Positions 42,101 to 53,300 of a stretch of DNA of 64,000 bases are shown here, in pieces (position 1 is the first letter of the stretch; every line of letters begins with the position of its first letter). Under the pieces are notes generated by a model that did not search any database, had not been told where the DNA came from, and saw only the letters and a program-made list of their open reading frames with translations. The stretch lies in the NCBI GenBank assembly GCA_009746045.1, contig RPFO01000156.1:2049345-2113344 (forward strand). Direction: 5' to 3'. The position numbers were made by a program, and so were the translations under genes. Origin of the DNA: Mesostigma viride. Its lineage: Eukaryota > Streptophyta > Mesostigmatophyceae > Mesostigmatales > Mesostigmataceae.

Positions 42101-45100
42101 CACATCCCACATGCAAGTGCACGAGGGAGCATCAAAGCGGGCAGGCTGCCCCCTCGCACACATTCCATGCAGCTGCTTGGGTTGGGTTCCCATGCATGTT
42201 GGGCAGCTGGTTGGGTTCCCATGCAAGGCTACATGGATGCAAGCTAGTGAGGTGTAAGCTAATGGGACGCAAGCTTCTTGTGCGCGGTGGGCATGGTCAA
42301 TAGAAACGCGATACTTGCTGGCGCATGTCACTGGTGCTACCCGGGAGCAACATGATTGTGGCCAGTTAGTGAAAGGTCAGGGAACAAAAAAATTAGTAAG
42401 AAAAACAATATATTATCAGAACGTTGGTGTGTCTTAAATGGCCTCTGCCCTCACTCCATTCTGCCACCTTAACTAACAGTATCTGCACTGGTTGTTACCA
42501 GTTAGTCATTATGGCCTCAGCCTTCATGACGTCCGCCACCTTATTTCTTCCTATCTGCACTAGTATGCTCTCATGGCCTCGGCCTTCATGACATCAGCCT
42601 CGGTCATTACTCCTAATCACACATCACGATAACATAGCCTCGGCCTTCATAACATCTGCCTCTGTCGTTACTCCTAATCACACATCACGATAACATGGCC
42701 TCGGCCTTCATCGCGTCCGCCACATTATTTATTCCTAGTCCTAATCCAAATCGCAATCCTAATCCTAATAAGATACTACGCGCTAGGTCTTACATGGCCT
42801 CGGCCTTCATCACATCCGCCACCTCCATCTCAAACGCGTCCTGCGTGAAGAGCGTGCGGCGCGGAGGGGGGCAGCGGCCCAGCGCCTTGCGCACGGCGTG
42901 GTAGCCGCCATGCGCGTTGATCTGCAGCAAAACAGACACATGCACTAGGGGCAATGGTCATTGATGCTTCGCGTGTTCCCTATTGGCATACTCCCTATCA
43001 GATGGCAGTCATGACCCACGGCCCATTTGCCCATGGCCCGTGCGCATTCATCTGCATCAAAACGGACCCATGCCACAACAGACAAAAATAGGCAGAGCAC
43101 CTGACATGCCACAACAGGCCACATGCCACAACGGGCAAAGGGGACGGAACACATGACAAGCCACAACACAGATGACATGCAACAACGGGCAAAAAGACGG
43201 AACACATCACCTGCCACTACGGACAAAAGGCACGTGGCGCCTCCTGGCTCATTCCCTAGGAGACAAGAAGGCGCAGAACACGCCACATGCCCCATGACAC
43301 GGCCACATCTGACACGACGGTGAAACGTTGTGCGTTTGATGCCACGACAAAAACAAGATCAATCTTTGTGGGGACAATGTCCTGAGTGCCATGTGGCATG
43401 CCGCATGAAGAGGGCCGTTTGCGCCGATGGGAAACATGTAAGAAGAACACATTCAATAAGAAAAGGGAAGTGGAATTCCTCACCAGGTCTGTTGTAGCGT
43501 TCAAAAAGACGCGCCGTGTGGTGAAGGCCAGACCGTCCCACGCGGCATATGGCCGTACATGCTGGAGAAAACAATTTTCTAATCCACATACATCCATCCT
43601 TATAAATTATAAGTCTAGATTATGGTCGTACATGCTGGCTGATTGATTTCTCTAATCCTTATCCATAAAGTCTAGATTATGGCCGTACATGCTGGCTTAT
43701 TGATTTCTCTAATCCTCATCTATCAAATCTAGACTATGGCCGTACATGCTGGCTAATTGATTTCTCTAATCCTCATCTATCAAATCTAGACTATGGCCGT
43801 ACATGCTGGCTAATTGATTTCTCTAATCTTTATCGATCAATTATAGATTATGGCCGTACATGCTGGCTAATCGGTTTCTCTAATCCTTATCCATCAAATC
43901 CAGACTATGGCCGTACATGCTGGCTAATTGATTTCTCTAATCCTCATCTATCAAATCTAGACTATGGCCGTACATGCTGGCTAATTGATTTCTCTAATAT
44001 TTATCGATCAAGTGTAGATTCTGGCGGTACATGCTGGATACAAGATTTCTCGAATCCATCCTTATCAATCACGCCCAGCTTAGCCTTTAACGGTGACGCA
44101 CCGCGTGGTGCAGATCAAATCGACCCGCGCTCTGGATACATGCGCGCGTGGGCAATATCGGCTTGCCGCCCAACATGGGCACGCTCCCCTCCGGTTCTCT
44201 GCTGCCCTCCGGCTCGTATTCACTGGCATCCGCCTCACCACCCCCGCCCTCCGAACCATCCTCCTCATCGTGGCTACTGGCACCGTCACTAGTGCTGCGG
44301 ACGCTGGTGGCACTGCTGCCATGGCCGCCGTGGTGATTGGTGACCCCGTGGCTATCGTGCAGCCAAGGCAGCGACCACGCAAAGGTCAACGTGGCGGTGT
44401 TGAAGAAGTACTTCTCTCCTGTCGGCGGCCGACGAGATCCGACCCACGGGCACGCCCAGGCAGTGGCAGAGGCGGCAGCAGCGGCAGCGGCAGAGGCAGA
44501 ATGCACAAGTGTCTTGAGCAGGAAGACCGGGACATGGGCTGGCAAGAAATGCAACTAGAAACCACAGCTGAATGTACTTTCAAAAGGGAGCTGTGTAAGC
44601 AACAGACAAGAAAGTCATCAAAGGTGCAAAGGGAGCTGTATAAGCAATAGATAAGAAACTCATCGGAGGTGCAAAGGGAGATGTGTAAGCAATAAATAAG
44701 AAACTCATCCGAGGTGCAAAGGGAGATGTGTAAGGAACAGATAAGAAACTCATCGGAGGTGCAAAGGGAGATGTGTGGAGAACAGATAATACTCATCAGA
44801 GGTGCAAAAGAACCACAAGCAGCACATGCCCCTGACCCCTACACGCACCCGTCTCGTCCTCTACGTGTTCTGTCCAGCATGCGCGGACGAACATGTCGAT
44901 CTCACGCTCCACGTTCTCCAAGTCATCCCTGCGACCGCGGGTTTAACAAACACTGGGAAGCGCCGCATTGTCACGAATGCGATGGAAACGATAGCCACTG
45001 CCACGAGGGATATTGTTGTCATAGCCCTCTACGACAACAGTTTAATGTGTAAAACACGCCGTCACAACGACAGTAGACTGAGAAGAATCATGGTTGTGCG

Positions 45101-48100
45101 CATTCACTCTATCATTGTTGTCTCCTTGATACCCTCGCTCCTCGCTCCCCAGCTCGCCTCTGCGTGACACAAGCCGACGCACCACATTGTTTACGGATGG
45201 CAGAACAACACGCGTGTGCATGCACCGCATGACACGAGCACACGCGCCCACCACAGGCATACCTGTAGCCCGCCAGCGATGCCATCCATACCAGCAGTAG
45301 TTAGTGAACCCTGAAATAAGTGCTAGTGCATACATTACTGATATTACTTCACTAGCGATGCCTATCCATACCCTGCTGGCTGCGGCTTCTGGCGCAGATC
45401 GCCTTCGGTGTACAGAGTCTTTAGCACACCGAGAGTTAGGGTTTAGGGTTTAGGGTTTAGGGTTTAGGGTTTACACAAATAGTGCACAATTAGTTATTGG
45501 TGATTATTAGCGCAGCAGCAAGCCCGCGACCTACCAGTACGCCGCCGGCCGCCGCTTCCAGCACAGTCTGCATTCGATACAACCAAGTCTTGGATACATA
45601 TGGCAGTAAATACAGATTTACTATCACTGCCGCCATCTACCAGTACCCCGCCAGCCACCGCTTCCATCTCCCATCCCACCCCGTATTCCACAATACGCTG
45701 CGCGAAATAGGATGCTAATTGTGCTGCAGCCAGCGCGGCCTACCAGTACCCCGCCGGCCGCCGCTTCCATCGCAGGCCCAGCGTCTGCGCCACGCTGGAG
45801 AACCCGCCCGCAAACTGGGCAGGGGGGGCGGGTGCATGGTGGGCGAACCATGAAGGCAAGAAATAAACAATGGATAAATAAATGAACGCAAATGAATGAT
45901 ACATATTAGTAGAACAAGTTATGCATGTTGCCAGTGCCAGCACACCATACGTGCTGGCAACGAGCAATGTAATGAGCATGGGTGCTACCGTGCATGGTAG
46001 GCAGGTCACACCACGGATGCCATCACATGATGCCACGGCCGCTGCATGATCCACACTGATTAGTACTACGGAAGTGCTAGTCTACTAAGCACGTTATTTC
46101 TTTAAGCGCGTCTCTCACCTCGGCCCAAGGCCTGAACAAAATGAACTTCTCCATCTCAGTGAAAATCAAGTCATTACCCCACACGATTCTCATCCTCACG
46201 ACCTCATCCCCACCGACATAACACTCAAGGAAAGCAAACAAGGTCCCTATCTCCCATCCCCATCCTACGTCCCACCGACATAACACTCAAGGAAAGCAAA
46301 CAAGGTCCCTATCTCGACAGCCATGCTAACATCAAGCATTCATATCAAATAGCTACAGCCCCACCGTATTTTGAACGGCTATTTATTAGAAATAGCTACA
46401 GCCCCACCCTATTTTGAACGGCTATTTATTAGAAATAGCTACAGCCCCACCGTATTTTGAACGGCTTTTTATTAGAAATAGCTACAGCCCCACCCTATTT
46501 TGAACGGCTATTTATTAGAAATAGCTACAGCCCACCCTATTTTGAACGGCTATTGATTAGAAATAGCTTCAGCCCCAAGTCCCAACACACCTTGATCATC
46601 TTAACCAGCTCGTATTTCCCGGCCGCCTGCAGCTCGGCCTCCGTGGGCATGAGCGGTGCCGCTTGCTGCGGGCGCCACCCTGGACGCTCCCTCACACCCG
46701 AGGCCCCCCGTGTGGCCCTGCCCCCATGCAGCTGGCCACCTGGCGTGCCACTCTCACGCCCCTCCCAGCCCAACCCACATCCGTACCTCCCGTCCCAGCC
46801 CATCTCGTGGCCCTCGCGTTCGTGTCTCTCCCCATTCTCTTGCCCGTCACGCTGCGAGCAGAAGGTCATCAGCTCCTCATTCAGCACCGTCATCGTCGCC
46901 TTCCAGTCCGCCATCTCCAGCAGGCCCTCGGGCGGCTGGTACAAAAATAAAAAACGATAAATATAAAAATAAAATTGATCGCGGAAGCATGCCACGACTG
47001 ACCCAGAGTTAGTGCCTTTCCGTCGGCCATCTCTCGTGGGCCCTCCCGCGGCTGTTGGTAGGGAAATCAGACTGCCAATAGACTAGAATAGATACGAGTG
47101 CTAGGTATAAGCCATCTCAAACAATTCACCTGGGCAACATCCCTCCTCCATATCTCAGAGACCCTCATTCGGCTGGCAATGATAAGAGAAAGGTGCTACC
47201 AAGAACCCTTCCACCATAAACCCTCCAAAAGAGAATCAATATCAATGTCGGTGTATAGCAGACCCTCTAAAGAAGGATGGGTTGATGAGCGCGCCATGAG
47301 CAAACCCTCTAACGGGTATCCGTGCCGAACAACAGTCATGTCTGACAGGCCCACCCATGGCTGCCAATAACGTTGATAGGGAAGACTAGGAGAAGAATAC
47401 ACACAAACAGAAGCATACTAGAGGAATAGAGGAGGTTAGAAGAAGAATACACACAAACAGAAGCATACTAGAGGAATAGGGGAGGTTAGAAGAAGAATAG
47501 AGGAGACCACCGCCAGAGCCTAGAAAGGAAGACTCGGAGAAGTAGAGAAGAACAGAAGAAGCACAGAGGAGGCACGGAAGATGAACTCGCAGACGAGCAA
47601 GGGAGCCCTCTAACAGCTGCAAGTACCAAACAAACGGCCACCTCTAACACCCGCTGCACTCTTATGGACGGCCATCTCTCTCACCCACCGCACCCAATGA
47701 ACCACTCACCAAGATGTGCAGGCATCGGGCTGATACGTCCACCAAAGGGACAATATCCGCGACCAGGGGCACCAGAATTGTCCGATCCAAGCAGGACGCC
47801 AGACCATGGGGCTCCATCACCCCATGCCCCTGCCCCTGCCCCTGCCCCACGGTGCCCACGGCATCCCCCCCCATGCCCTCCTCCGCCCTCGCCCCGCCAT
47901 TCCCCTGTGCCCCCACGTGCGGTGGCGGTTGCCCCCCCGGCCGGCTTCCCCTGCCGCGTGTGGTAGAGGCCAACGCGGATGCCGAAGGCTTCCTCTCGGT
48001 CCCTGGGAGCGCCCCCTGGGAGTGTGACAGCTGCCCTCCCGGGACCGTTGTCCCTCCCTGCTGGACCGGGAGCCCCTGCCGCCCGCCCCCGCTCGCGACA

Positions 48101-48858
48101 AGGGGATTGCCTTGCCAGCCCGACGCGTGGATCCCCAGCAGGCACACCTCGACCAATGGCGACGCGCCCTCGATGTCGACTATATCGATCACTGTACCGA
48201 TCTCCTCGCCGCTGCTCTGGAGGATCACACGCCAGCCCCGTAGGGACTCGGGGGGGGTGTCGGGCGGCAGGATTAGGGGCTGGGCAGGGGGAGGGAGTGG
48301 CTGGGCATCGGAAACGGGAGGCTGGCCGTCCGAAACGGGAGGCTCGGCGAGGAAATCCTCATCGACAAGTGATGAGGATGATGATGATGTTGAGGAGTAG
48401 TAGGCATAGGAAACATCAGACGCGGTGCTGGGTATGGCGCCCGATTTGGTGGTGGACCGATGGCGAGAGGAGGGAGCCTCCGCGGCGCCAGAAGTGCCGG
48501 TGGAGCGATGGCGAGAAGGAGGGGCATCCGCGGCGGAATCGTTGACGGCTCCAGAAGTGGCGGTGGATCGGTGGCAGCTGTGCGCGCTCACCGCTGTGCT
48601 GGCGCGGTTGCGAGTGCTGACTTGCTGTGTCAAAGGCTGGAAAGGTGAGCAATCGGAAGCGATTGCGGGGTGAGAGGTGATCCCGATACGGACGAACTGG
48701 GAGTCATCGTGGCCGCCACCAGGTCCAGAAATGAGGAAGCTTTTTGAATATTCGGCCAATGCTTTGTGGTTTGGCTTATTTAGTTTCTTGCTTGTAGTGC
48801 CTTTTGACTTGGTGGGCCAGGCCGCAATATTGTAAGCGCAATGGCAGCGTGACGCCAT
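39104..48858 (-). CDS. RimM-like plastid protein fused to WW and repeated GYW modules
   Basis: Nine exons: 48858-47710, 46935-46591, 45814-45744, 44928-44849, 44418-44102, 42921-42823, 41515-41357, 40477-40304, 39229-39104; phases agree and the product is 839 residues. Residues about 206-390 are a RimM PRC barrel (LRGWRVILQSSGEEIGTVID, ILVPLVADIVPLVDVS, then across the splice HIL-PPEGLLEM), interrupted by a Gly/Arg/Pro-rich insert. RimM matures 16S rRNA in bacteria and plastids. The usual N-terminal RimM domain is not recognisable; low-complexity Ser/His/Arg repeats take its place. A WW domain follows (W540, GEKYFFN, W563) and four modules of the form PT-x-AEL..AGR.DL..A/HGG..VA..LGL/GYW, like those in plant PTST proteins. 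The exon 42823 donor (GAG|GTGGCG) is the least certain. Confidence 0.82.
39834..40250 (-). repeat. Degenerate copies of the RimM-like exon 8 donor junction
   Basis: The true junction on the + strand is CCTACCTTGACCGCATAGCG then CAGGTCGGACCTGCC (40299-40333). Copies follow in the intron at about 40209-40245 (TGCCTTGACCGCATCGTGCA, GGTCGGACC), 40048-40075 (CTGCCCTCTTTGACTGCATA, GTTCAGGT) and 39836-39866 (TGCCTATCTTGACTCCATTA, TGCAGGACGG). Confidence 0.8.
42437..42822 (-). repeat. 62-bp tandem repeat seeded at RimM-like exon 6 end
   Basis: ATGGCCTCGGCCTTCATCAC, ATCCGCCACC (42794-42823) recurs at 42695, 42634, 42573, 42511 and, weaker, 42438, with spacing near 62 bp and shared filler TTACTCCTAATCACACATCA. 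If translation continues to 42794 the repeat contains exon sequence; with the donor I prefer it starts at the splice site itself. Confidence 0.85.
43060..43235. repeat. Degenerate minisatellite in RimM-like intron 5
   Basis: Irregular repeats of ATGCCACAACGGGCAAA and GGAACACAT with spacing of about 30-60 bp. Confidence 0.7.
43549..44045. repeat. 57-bp minisatellite in RimM-like intron 5
   Basis: GGCCGTACATGCTGGCTAAT, TGATTTCTCTAATCC, TCTAGACTAT repeats with an exact 57-bp period (units at 43683, 43740, 43797, 43854, 43911, 43968, 44025) and looser units on the left from about 43549. Confidence 0.95.
44577..44815. repeat. 45-bp minisatellite in RimM-like intron 4
   Basis: About five copies of GTGCAAAGGGAGATGTGTAA, GCAACAGATAAGAAACTCAT, CGGAG. 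It lies between the exon pair that encodes the two halves of the WW domain. Confidence 0.93.
45436..45473. repeat. Interstitial telomere-type repeat (TTTAGGG)n
   Basis: TTAGGG followed by four perfect TTTAGGG units and TTTA, inside RimM-like intron 3. This heptamer is the plant-type telomere repeat. Genes continue on both sides, so it is interstitial and not a chromosome end. Confidence 0.95.
45527..45668 (-). repeat. Two extra copies of the RimM-like exon 3 donor junction
   Basis: The true junction on the + strand is CCTACCAGTACCCCGCCGGC then CGCCGCTTCCAT (45739-45770). Copies: 45530-45560 (CCTACCAGTACGCCGCCGGC, CGCCGCTTCCA) and 45635-45667 (TCTACCAGTACCCCGCCAGC, CACCGCTTCCAT). They repeat the last ~25 bases of the exon and the donor. 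Confidence 0.9.
46209..46320. repeat. 62-bp direct duplication
   Basis: CCACCGACATAACACTCAAG, GAAAGCAAACAAGGTCCCTA, TCTC occurs twice in tandem (about 46211 and 46273) in RimM-like intron 2. Confidence 0.92.
46347..46575. repeat. 43-bp minisatellite in RimM-like intron 2
   Basis: About five copies of AAATAGCTACAGCCCCACC, TATTTTGAACGGCTATTTAT, TAG. The array starts within about 20 bases of the exon 2 splice donor. Confidence 0.95.
47026..47690 (-). repeat. Degenerate copies of the RimM-like exon 2 acceptor junction
   Basis: The true junction on the + strand is CCGCCATCTCCAGCAGGCCC then TCGGGCGGCTGGTAC (46909-46943). Clear copy: 47030-47063 (CGGCCATCTCTCGTGGGCCC, TCCCGCGGCTGTTGGTA). Weaker copies: about 47148-47178 (CATATCTCAGAGACCCTCAT, TCGGCTGGCA), 47292-47325 (CGCCATGAGCAAACCCTCTA, ACGGGTATCC) and 47578-47608 (AGGGAGCCCTCTAACAGCTG, CAAGTACC). 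A separate 47-bp doubling (AGAAGAATACACACAAACAG) lies at 47391-47490. Confidence 0.65.
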
Positions 48859-50356
48859 GGCCCCTGAGCGAGTACCGGCGCCCAGGCACCTGGGCACTTA
48901 GCTCCGCACGTAGTTGATTGGAAAGTAGTTCAGTGACCTTACGATGACAGGATATCAAACGGATTGGTGGGACCGTTTATCTGAGTGCCCGCACTCCAGC
49001 TGTTTGCCTTGCATTTTCAATGATTTTATTCGTCGCTGCATGGGCGGCACAAGCAGGACGGGCACGCGAAGCGCAACCGGTTTAACTGTCAACACAAGCT
49101 CCCGCCCAGGGCACGTTGCTGTCATCTGCAGCAAACCCGTGGTGGATGATGGACATGTGACTCGCACGAGAGCAGCAAGCGCATTGATAGCTGGTAATAT
49201 ACTGTTCGACAGGTAAGCTGCTTGCATGTGCACTCCTAACAGTACGAATGAACATGTGGAACGTTTCCAACGAGTTTACTATGTGGCATTCTGGTTATGG
49301 GTTCGCCATCGGCGCGGTATGACTGAAAAGAAGCGCAAACATAAGAAATTATATATGGAACGACAGCTATCGCCCTATCCGAGTACATCAACTCAGAAAC
49401 TGTGCCAATTGGAAAGTATCGAAACTTGAGGTCATACCTGCAGACACGAGCAAGCACGTTACTGCTGTTATTTCCTCGAAGCGTCATCCCGCAGCTCCCT
49501 GGGCAATCACGTCTGATGATCACGCCCTCCTGGATATATAAATTCAATTTCAAATACATAATTGAAGTTTTTTAGTATCTCTTGTTGTCGCCTCACCATG
49601 GCTCATTTCCCCCCTCAGGTTCTTGCGAGTTAACGTTGATGTCAGCAATCGTTGCGGCTGCTGCATGGATTTCCCAAGTAATTGCCCCTTTTCTGTCCTT
49701 GCAAAGATATCTCGGATGATTCTTCGATTGATTTGCTGATGCCTGGTACGTACAAGTGGCGCGTAACTCGCATCTTGATGTTGTTCTTGTTGCCGCCCAC
49801 GCCGCACATTAGCATTGGGCAGCAGAGATTTGGAAATGCGGGCTTGAATACGAGCGCGCTACAGTAGCGAATGCTAAAAAGTTACTAAAAAAGAAACTCA
49901 GAATCCTCCGTGAAACATTCCGCTGCGCCCAGGTTACTGAAGTTCCCGGTGCAGGCAGGGTGCAGGGGGGTAAATTTGGCGAGCCGAAGCGGGGACAAAG
50001 ACGGCGCGCCGCCGCTGGATGTTGAGTTGAGTTTATTCCCGCGCCGCTCATGGATGTGCGCAGTCCTGCGCAGTCCCACGGCAATACATCGGCGAGTCCT
50101 ACGGCATGATACTGTACGGATACGGGCATGAGCGGAAGCTGGTCCCGGCTACGGCGCCGGTGCGCGGTGGCGAAGGCGGTCGACAGCACACGGCCACGGT
50201 GCTGAGCTTGCATGGCATGCCAGTTAAACACGGGCGGCGAGGCAGTGGGCGCACACACGCAGCAGTCGGGCAGGAAAATAGGTGGCCCGTGCACTATATT
50301 TTAACGTCCGCAGCTATGTCCATGGCCGTGTAGTGGTGTAGAACGCCGTCGTTAAG
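48859..50356. other. Divergent intergenic region, RimM-like / WDR43
   Basis: 1.5 kb between divergent start codons. No coding sequence of a known family was recognised on either strand. It should contain both promoters. Confidence 0.55.
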
Positions 50357-53300
50357 ATGGAGGTTTCTGTTTTGAAGGGAGTTTTATCTAGTTTTAATGA
50401 AACAGGGTCGCTGTTCGCCCTCTCGACTGGTGATGGACGGGTGAAGGTACGTAGTGTCGATCAGGCGTTGATGCTGTCACCAATATTTGCTCACTTGGTC
50501 TGTTTGCTACTAGAAGTTGCAGTTACCCCTTCCGCCTGCTCTACTTTGTTCATGGCGCCTATCTTTTATTAGGGTATGTTCGACGCCGAGGCAACGATTT
50601 GCCAAGAGGCGGTAGCATTGCATTGCGCGTCGTTAACTAACGTGGTGACCGTAGATGCCCTGCATGGGTTGCATACGGTCGTCAAGTATCACATAGCAAT
50701 CCTGCAGCTGTAATTGTTGACCTTGGCGATTTGGGGGCGACGGGAATGGTGTACTCGATGAATGTCAGCTGTTGCTATAAGTGTGCACCCGCCAGTTTAG
50801 TGTACATGCGCAATGCTATCTGTCGATGACAGGGGCGCTTGGTCGTTGGGGTTGAATACATCTTAGACAATGCGCTTGAGCGCTGTGGTCACTGATGGCA
50901 ACCTTACGACCGTATTGTTTGCTTTTTTGCAAATTGCCCCGCGCGCCCATTCCAGGTATTCAATGTGTCTTCCGGGCAGCTGAAATGTCAGTTCGACGGA
51001 GGCGCGGCGCCTGCGGATGGCGCCGCCATGGATGACGACAAGGGTCATCTGGATGTGCAGTACACATGCATGACATGGGCGGTGGCAGCGTCCCAAGCAA
51101 AGAGAAAGGTTAGACACCGCCATTCCTTTTTTTGTGTGTGTTATAAATTGCTTGGATTGTCTTCTTCCGTTCTAATTATGCACCCATATACTGCTCCCAC
51201 ACTTCCCTCTTTATTCTGTGATGGTCGATTATGCTGGTTGTAGTTTGAAGCAACATGTAAGTTTCTGTCCAATCACAGGCCTCGTTGGCCGGGTTGCTGG
51301 TTTGGCTTGCTGCACAGCCCCCTCCGACTTCATAGCACACGCACGTGATTTATTTATGGCACACGCACGTGATTTATTTATAGCACACGCACCTTTACGT
51401 GTCCTACTGGCCTCTGGGCCAGCGCGCAAGGAGATGTACCAGGGGACTTTTGCTTAGGCAACTGCGGTAGTAGTACTCGTGGGATAATTGTGTTGTAATA
51501 ACACAATGTCGCACAAGCTTGTTGCTTATTAGTCACACTTGTGTTCGCACTAGTGTGATGGCCACCCTGGCTGCTTCTTGTAAAACGATATCGTGGCCAC
51601 ACCATGTGAAACAAATGCCCAATTTTGGCCAAATAACCCATTGACCCCTTGACCTAATCACCCAATACGGACGACGTAGTAACCCAATATCCATGACCTG
51701 ATATCCCAATAGTCATCACCTAATAACTTAATATCCATGACCTAACAATCCAATAATCATGACACAACGTCATGCATGGTTTGCGCGCAGGTGGCGGACA
51801 AGTCCCTGGCCCTCATCCTGGGCATGGCGTCGGGGGAGGTTGCCGCGTGGGACACGCAGGTGGACGAGATCTCCTGGAGGGAGGTGGCCAGCCAGACAGG
51901 GTACGTGATGACCCTTGCCAGGCAGGGCGCGTGTAATGGTCCCGTTTAGTAGTTTGCCATGATCAAATCCTAGTCTATTCAGGTAAGAAACAGTACACAC
52001 CTACCTATTTGTTATCCTTGGGGCGTGTAATGGTCCCGTTTAGTAGTTTGCCATGATCAAATCCTAGTCTATTCAGGTAAATACAGTACACACCTACCTA
52101 TATGTTATCCTTGGGGCGTGTAATGGTCCCGTTTAGTAGTTTGCCATGATCAAATCCTAGTCTATTCAGGTAAGAAACAGCACACACCTACCTATTTGTT
52201 ATCCTTGTGGCAATGAATGTGTTATCTACCTCGTGGTACTGTTTGAACACCGCCTGTTTGAATACACTAGACACGGACTACGTCACCAGCCCCCACATGG
52301 CCATAGACTTACATCGCCAACTCCATTCCTCTGCGACATGGATATTGACATGGGTGCCAGTGAGCAGTGGTGTCATGGAAAGACTGTGTGTGCGACAACG
52401 GCGCCGTGGAAAGGCTCATTGGCCCCTTACATAAGACCCGAAACCACTGAATGTGAGTTGTTTACTTACCCCGTCCCCCCCCTTTGCCAATAGTCGGGCT
52501 CCCCTCCTTCCTTCCATCCGCATCCGCCTCCTACCCATCCTCTAGCTTATCCTCCACCCTTTCTCAGCTGCTCGCCCACCTGATCACAATGCCTCTTTGT
52601 CCACCACCACCTGCCGCTTCCCCCCCCCCCCCTTGCGTCCCCCACTGGCCGTGCTTCCCTTCACCCACCCACACCATCGCCCACTGGCCGCTACTCTAAG
52701 GGTCACCCCGTTGCCGTAGCTTTTGTCCCTGCTACCTATTGCCCTCGCTATTGCCCCTGACCACCCTCCTGCTTCCGCTCGCTGCCAGTGATGTCACCGC
52801 TGCTTCCAATCTCACCCCCATGCCCCTTCGCTTCCCCTTGTCCACCCACCTTTGCGTATCCCTCCCCCCCCCCCCTTGCTGCCTTCCCCCCCCCGGTCTG
52901 CCAGCGCCGTCACTGCGCTGGTCTCGTCCGCACGCTCCGCATCAGTGTTCAGTGGGGACGGCGGCGGTGACGTGTGCGAGTGGGCGGCGGCGACAGGCCA
53001 GCGGCTGCGGAGCTTCTCGGCGGGGAAGCACGCAATTTCAGGGCTCGCGCTCTCCCGTGGTATGTGCCTGTTGAATGTTATATATATTTACTATAGAAAT
53101 ATATATACTACATAGATATGTATACCTACCATATATACTAGTATCTCTCTAGGTTGTCTTCTTGATACTAGTATAGTAGCAGTATATATTATTATGTAGC
53201 AGTATATATTACTATATATAGCAGTATATATTGTAGTATAGAGTAGCATATATATATATCAATCTCCACTCAACCGTCATCGCGCAAGAATGGCTCCCCG

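Noticed and set aside
41927-42247. Plus-strand Gly-rich open frame near 42 kb
   Set aside because: Produced by G-runs inside a RimM-like intron; no family resemblance.
43487-43585. Possible RimM-like exon with WW-like AAWDGLAFTTRRVFLN
   Set aside because: It would interrupt a module that joins perfectly from exon 5 to exon 6, and its acceptor is part of a 57-bp minisatellite unit. The real WW domain is formed by exons 4 and 5.
43549-44045. CRISPR array
   Set aside because: Units are contiguous without distinct spacers, and the context is eukaryotic introns. All arrays here are minisatellites.
45240-45320. Candidate RimM-like exon (NYCWYGWHRWRATG)
   Set aside because: In the phase required by exon 3 it meets a stop at once; the exon at 44928-44849 fits phase and family pattern.
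45436-45473. Chromosome end
   Set aside because: Only about five heptamers, with exons of one gene on both sides.
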